Assembly (NCBI GenBank): GCA_036843405.1
Contig: DAITSJ010000038.1
Location: forward strand, 1 to 9,249
DNA length: 9,249 nt
Direction of reading: 5' to 3'
Origin: DGNJ01 sp002388905
GTDB taxonomy: Bacteria; Pseudomonadota; Gammaproteobacteria; Pseudomonadales; Porticoccaceae
The notes beneath the pieces are model-generated. The model was not told the DNA's origin. It was given only the letters and a program-made list of their open reading frames with translations, and did no database searches. The first letter of the stretch is position 1. The number at the start of each line of letters is the position of its first letter. Positions 5,763 to 9,249 of the stretch are shown here, in pieces. Made by a program: the position numbers and the translations under genes.

Positions 5763-6470
5763 ATGGAGGAGTTCAAGGAAATGGAGGAAAAAATCGCAGT
5801 GATTTCCGGTGCCGGTATCAGCGCCGAGAGTGGCTTGAAAACGTTTCGCGACGACGGGGGGCTCTGGCGCCAGTACGCCTTTACGGACCTGGCTTCGCCG
5901 GAAGCCTGGCGGCGGCAGCCTGAGGTGGTTCTCGAGTTTTACAACGAACGCCGGCGCCATGCCCACGAAGCCTCACCGAACCCTGCTCACCGGGCCCTTG
6001 CCCGGCTCGAGGATGCCTACGAGGTGACCATCGTTACCCAGAATGTCGATGCCCTCCACGAGCGGGCGGGTTCCGGCAGGGTGTTGCACCTGCACGGGGA
6101 ATTGGCGAAGGCGCGCAGTTGCGTCGACGAGTCCCTGGTTTACGAGATTGGCGGCGAACCCATACGGCTGGGGGATACCTGCGAGAAGGGTGGCCAGTTG
6201 CGGCCCCATGTGGTCTGGTTCGGTGAGCCGGTCATGGCGTTCGACAGGGCCATCGAGGCGGTGTCGGCGGCCGACAAGGTGCTGGTTGTGGGCACCTCCC
6301 TGTCGGTCTATCCCGCCGCGTCCCTGGTGGACTATGCGGATAATGCCGGTGAGAAAGTGCTGGTGACCCGGGAAGTGGAAAGACCGCCCACGGATTTTCA
6401 GTGGTTGCGGGATAATGCCGCCGAAGGGGTTCCCGGGCTCGTGGACAGATGGCTCGCGGAAGCCGGGTAG
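5763..6470 (+). CDS. Sirtuin-type NAD-dependent protein deacylase (Sir2/CobB family)
   Basis: A 235-residue cytoplasmic enzyme expected to remove acyl groups from lysines, using NAD+ and yielding nicotinamide and O-acyl-ADP-ribose. Motifs in order: GAGISAESG (16-24) and TFRDDGGLW (27-35) of the NAD site, FYNERRR (59-65), TQNVDALHERAGS (92-104), catalytic His111 in HLHGE, LRPHVVWFGE (146-155), and GTSLSVYPAASL (177-188). Tyr60 and Arg63 reproduce the Y-x-x-R signature of SIRT5/CobB-type enzymes that accept succinyl or malonyl lysine, so desuccinylase activity is likely. The small domain has only Cys120 and Cys140, not the two CxxC pairs that bind zinc; a sirtuin subgroup with RS..D..LVY..G..PI..GD.CE in place of the zinc ribbon has the same look. 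Length is normal. The gene starts about 67 nt after the REP array, and an 87-residue gene follows 124 nt downstream. The family is certain; the substrate is inferred. Confidence 0.93.
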   Translation: MEEFKEMEEKIAVISGAGISAESGLKTFRDDGGLWRQYAFTDLASPEAWRRQPEVVLEFYNERRRHAHEASPNPAHRALARLEDAYEVTIVTQNVDALHERAGSGRVLHLHGELAKARSCVDESLVYEIGGEPIRLGDTCEKGGQLRPHVVWFGEPVMAFDRAIEAVSAADKVLVVGTSLSVYPAASLVDYADNAGEKVLVTREVERPPTDFQWLRDNAAEGVPGLVDRWLAEAG

Positions 6471-6543
6471 GTCACGCCCGTGGGCAGGCGTTCGGCACCT
6501 GGCGCCGCGGTTGTAAAGAGGGGGAGTATTGGCTTAAAGTTCC

Positions 6544-6558
6544 GGCACTGGCAGTGCC
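6544..6558. promoter_or_regulatory. 15-bp palindrome upstream of the 87-residue gene, possible operator
   Basis: GGCACTG-G-CAGTGCC has perfect 7-bp arms around one central base. It lies 36 nt before the ATG at 6595. A weak sigma-70 candidate sits just upstream (TTGTAA at 6511-6516, 17-nt spacer, TTAAAG at 6534-6539), which would place the transcription start inside the palindrome. The one-base centre suits a dimeric DNA-binding protein better than an RNA hairpin. Both the promoter and the operator role are tentative. Confidence 0.35.
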
Positions 6559-6594
6559 CGGCGACGGGCCGCCCTGATCCCAGGAGGTGTTGAT

Positions 6595-6858
6595 ATGAAA
6601 GACATGGTGACGGAAGAGAACCCCGATTGCCCGTTCGAATTTAATTTTGATGAGACCACATTCAAGGTTGGCGATATCGTCAGCTATCAGGTGCCGGAGG
6701 CATTCGACGATATGCCGTTCGTGGGCATCCTGGTGGAAGTGGCCGAGGATCACGTGATTCTCAGTCACTACGACGAGACGGACCCCAATCCGCCGCGGAT
6801 GCGCGGCACCCGGGAGAGCCGCCCCAAGGTCAGCAAGAAGGACGCTCTGGGCGAGTAG
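6595..6858 (+). CDS. Small acidic hypothetical protein
   Basis: An 87-residue protein that I do not recognise. The start is secure: AGGAGGTG (6582-6589) ends 5 nt before the ATG. The N-terminal half is acidic (MKDMVTEENPD, FNFDETTF). Residues of the form FKVGDIVSYQVP, then FVGILVEVAEDHVILSHYD, alternate hydrophobic and polar positions and look like a small beta-barrel of SH3 or KOW shape (inference). The tail is basic and polar (RMRGTRESRPKVSKK) and may be disordered or bind nucleic acid. There is no signal peptide or membrane segment, so it is probably cytoplasmic. It follows the sirtuin on the same strand, but the 124-nt gap and a possible promoter and palindrome suggest separate control. 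It converges on valS. Confidence 0.78.
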   Translation: MKDMVTEENPDCPFEFNFDETTFKVGDIVSYQVPEAFDDMPFVGILVEVAEDHVILSHYDETDPNPPRMRGTRESRPKVSKKDALGE

Positions 6859-6907
6859 TTCCGGGCGAACAGCCCCGGCAAGTAAATCCGCCGTTTTAGG
6901 CGCCAAA

Positions 6908-6937
6908 AGCTGTCCGGCCACTTAAGGCCGGACAGTT
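6908..6937. terminator. Hairpin terminator between the small gene and valS
   Basis: CTGTCCGGCC (6910-6919) pairs perfectly with GGCCGGACAG (6926-6935) around a 6-nt loop; a G-T and an A-T pair extend the stem. It lies 24 nt past the valS stop codon on the minus strand, where it is followed by CTTTTGG, a short T run. On the plus strand it lies about 50 nt after the small gene but lacks a T tract. It most likely serves valS and may also slow transcription from the other side. Confidence 0.75.
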
Positions 6938-6960
6938 ACAGTTCGCGGCCCGGATACACC

Positions 6961-9249
6961 TTACAGCGCCGCGATTTCCCCTTTCTGCGTTTCCAGGCGC
7001 CCCAGCGCCGATTGCACTTCCGACAGCTTGTCCCGCTCTTTTTGCACCACCGCTTCCGGCGCCTTTTCGACGAAATTGGGGTTGCCAAGCTTGTCCTGAA
7101 GCCTTGCCGCTTCCTTGCGGATCTTGTCGATTTCCCTGGATAGCCGCGCCAGCTCGGCGTCCTTGTCGATGAGTCCGGCCATGGGCACCAGGATCTCCAT
7201 GTCGCCGGCAATGGCCGTGGCCGAGGGTGGGGCGCTGTCGCCGGCATCCAGCCATTGGGTGGCTTCCAGGTTGGCCAGGCGCATTAAAAAGTGGCGATTG
7301 TCTTCCAGCTTGCGGCGGTCGTCTTCAGTGCCGTTCTTGAACAGCGCGGAGAGCTGCCTGCCGGGAGGTATATTCATTTCGCCGCGAATATTGCGGATGG
7401 CGACGATGACGCTCTTGACCCACTCGATGGCATCGATGGCTTCCCGGTCGATGCGCGCCGGGTCCGCCTCCGGGTAGGGTTGGAGCATGATGGTTTCGCC
7501 CTCGCGACCGGCCAGCTCCTTGACACGTTGCCAGATTTCCTCGGTGATAAAGGGCATCAGGGGGTGTGCCATGCGCAGGATGGTTTCCAGCACCCGGATC
7601 AGGGTGCGCCGGGTCCCTTTTTTCAGGGCCGGCGACGCGGTTTCGTCCCAGAGGACGGGCTTGGACAATTCCAGGTACCAGTCGCAGTACTGGTTCCAGA
7701 CAAATTCGTAGATGGCCTGGGAGGCCAGGTCGAAACGATACTGGGCAACGGCCCTGGCCACCGCGTCCTCGGTCTGCTGCAAACGCCCGATAATCCAGCG
7801 ATCGGCCCGGCTCAGTTGGTAATCGTCGTCACCAGCCTGGCCGCAATCTTCTCCCTCGCAGTTCATCAGTACATAGCGGGCGGCGTTCCAGAGCTTGTTG
7901 CAGAAGTTGCGGAAACCTTCGATACGACCCACATCGAAGTTGATATCCCGGCCGGTGGAGGCCAGCGAATAATAGGTGTAGCGCAGGGCGTCGGTGCCAT
8001 AGGCGGCCAGGCCCTCGGGGAAATCCTTGCGGGTCTGCTTCTCGATCTTCTTCCTGAGCCGGGGCTGCATCAGGCCATTGGTGCGTTTTTCCACCAGTGT
8101 TTCCAGGTCGATCCCGTCGATCAGGTCGATGGGGTCCAGGACGTTGCCCTTGGATTTCGACATTTTCTGGCCGTGGCTGTCGCGCACCAGGCCGTGCACG
8201 TAGACCGTGTGGAACGGCACCTCGTCCATAAAGTGAAGGGTGAGCATGATCATGCGCGCCACCCAGAAGAAAATGATGTCGAAGCCGGTGACCAGCACGT
8301 CCGTGGGATGGAAAGTTTTCAGTTCCTCGGTCTGCTCCGGCCAGCCGAGGGTCCCGAAGGTCCATAAACCGGACGAGAACCAGGTGTCCAGGACATCCTC
8401 GTCCTGGCGCAGGGGGATATCGCCCAGTTCGTATTTGGCGCGGACTTCCTCCTCCGAGCGGCCCACATAGACATTGCCGGTATCGTCGTACCAGGCCGGA
8501 ATACGGTGCCCCCACCACAGCTGCCGGGAGATGCACCAGTCCTGGATATCGCGCATCCAGGAGAAATACATGTTCTCGTACTGCTTGGGCACGAACTGGA
8601 TGCGCCCGTCCTCCACCGCGGCGATGGCCTGTTTGGCCAGGAGCTGTGTCCGCACGTACCACTGGTCGGTGAGCCAGGGTTCGATCACCACCCCGGAGCG
8701 GTCGCCTCGAGGCACCTTGAGGGTATGCTCCTCGATTTTTTCGAGCAGGCCCCGGGCCTCCAGGTCGTCGACCACCCGCTGGCGGGCTTCGAAACGGTCG
8801 AGGCCCCGGTAGGCCGCCGGGGCGTTGCCGTTGAGGGCGGCGTTCTGGTCGAGGATATTGATAAGCGGCAGGCCGTGGCGCTGGCCCATTTCGTAGTCGT
8901 TGAAGTCGTGGGCCGGGGTGATCTTGACGCAACCGGTACCGAATTCCGGGTCCACGTAGTCATCGGCGATAACGGGGATTTCCCGCTCCGCCAGGGGCAG
9001 GAGCACGGTCTTGCCGATCAGGTGTCGGTAGCGCTCGTCGTCCGGGTGCACCGCCACGGCGGTGTCGCCGAGCATGGTTTCCGGGCGGGTGGTGGCCACC
9101 ACCAGGTGCCCGGAGCCATCGCTCAGGGGGTAACGAAAGTGCCAGAGGCTGCCTTTCTCCACCTCCTGGACCACCTCCAGATCGGAGATGGCGGTGTGCA
9201 GTTTCGGGTCCCAGTTCACCAGGCGCTGGCCCCGGTAGATGAGCCCCTC
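6961..9249 (-). CDS. valS: Valyl-tRNA synthetase, C-terminal part (cut by window edge)
   Basis: The frame is open to the last base of the window, giving 762 residues; about 190 N-terminal residues, including the HIGH motif, lie outside (E. coli ValS has 951). The enzyme charges tRNA-Val in the cytoplasm. Numbering from the window edge, the piece begins in EGLIYRGQRLVNWDP. The editing (CP1) domain that hydrolyses Thr-tRNA-Val includes TTRPETMLGD (53-62). CISRQLWWGHRIP (239-251) and DVLDTWFSSGLW (285-296) belong to the catalytic core, and KMSKS is at 362-366 (bases 8152-8166). The anticodon-binding helical domain follows, with NFCNKLWNAARYVLMN near its start, and the last 69 or so residues are the Leu/Lys/Glu coiled coil that contacts tRNA. 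All expected parts are intact. GC content is higher than in the prsT block, as expected for a core chromosomal gene. Confidence 0.98.
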   Translation of the reverse strand, partial: EGLIYRGQRLVNWDPKLHTAISDLEVVQEVEKGSLWHFRYPLSDGSGHLVVATTRPETMLGDTAVAVHPDDERYRHLIGKTVLLPLAEREIPVIADDYVDPEFGTGCVKITPAHDFNDYEMGQRHGLPLINILDQNAALNGNAPAAYRGLDRFEARQRVVDDLEARGLLEKIEEHTLKVPRGDRSGVVIEPWLTDQWYVRTQLLAKQAIAAVEDGRIQFVPKQYENMYFSWMRDIQDWCISRQLWWGHRIPAWYDDTGNVYVGRSEEEVRAKYELGDIPLRQDEDVLDTWFSSGLWTFGTLGWPEQTEELKTFHPTDVLVTGFDIIFFWVARMIMLTLHFMDEVPFHTVYVHGLVRDSHGQKMSKSKGNVLDPIDLIDGIDLETLVEKRTNGLMQPRLRKKIEKQTRKDFPEGLAAYGTDALRYTYYSLASTGRDINFDVGRIEGFRNFCNKLWNAARYVLMNCEGEDCGQAGDDDYQLSRADRWIIGRLQQTEDAVARAVAQYRFDLASQAIYEFVWNQYCDWYLELSKPVLWDETASPALKKGTRRTLIRVLETILRMAHPLMPFITEEIWQRVKELAGREGETIMLQPYPEADPARIDREAIDAIEWVKSVIVAIRNIRGEMNIPPGRQLSALFKNGTEDDRRKLEDNRHFLMRLANLEATQWLDAGDSAPPSATAIAGDMEILVPMAGLIDKDAELARLSREIDKIRKEAARLQDKLGNPNFVEKAPEAVVQKERDKLSEVQSALGRLETQKGEIAAL

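Noticed and set aside
7291..8367. 358-residue plus-strand open frame inside valS
   Set aside because: It is antisense to an unmistakable valS reading frame and arises from GC-rich codon bias; no ribosome site or domain supports it.

Overview
The window reads as chromosomal DNA of a gammaproteobacterium. The valyl-tRNA synthetase fragment has the proteobacterial architecture (editing domain, KMSKS loop, C-terminal coiled coil). The exosortase/PEP-CTERM genes and the GTGGGAG-type REP elements also fit gammaproteobacteria that make exopolysaccharide. I cannot name the genus.

Layout. (1) Bases 1-314: a tandem array of 107-bp units, each carrying two inverted REP-like palindromes. The array is cut by the window edge. 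(2) Bases 382-5356: a three-gene block encoding exported proteins. prsT (minus strand, a large exported TPR protein of the PEP-CTERM/exosortase system) diverges from a plus-strand gene for a secreted PEP-CTERM protein with a VPAP-type sorting signal. The AT-rich spacer between them holds a textbook -24/-12 (sigma-54) promoter aimed at the PEP-CTERM gene. A strong hairpin terminator follows, then a GTG-started gene for a secreted protein I do not recognise. (3) Bases 5460-5696: a second array of the same 107-bp unit in the same orientation. (4) Bases 5763-6858: a sirtuin-type NAD-dependent deacylase that lacks the usual four-cysteine zinc site, then an 87-residue acidic protein of unknown function. 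(5) Bases 6961-9249: the C-terminal four fifths of valS on the minus strand, converging on the small gene across a hairpin terminator.

How it fits together. PrsT and PEP-CTERM proteins belong to the exosortase pathway, which exports proteins, cleaves a C-terminal anchor and helps build the extracellular polysaccharide matrix. No exosortase, PrsK/PrsR or polysaccharide gene is in the window, so this pair must work with a locus elsewhere. The sigma-54 promoter fits the known control of PEP-CTERM genes by RpoN with the PrsK/PrsR two-component system. Both outward-facing 3' ends of the block run into a REP array. Hand-counted GC of sampled lines is about 49% in prsT (89/180) and about 61% in sir2/valS (109/180). 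The block may therefore be an acquired or recombinable cassette bounded by direct repeats; that last step is inference.
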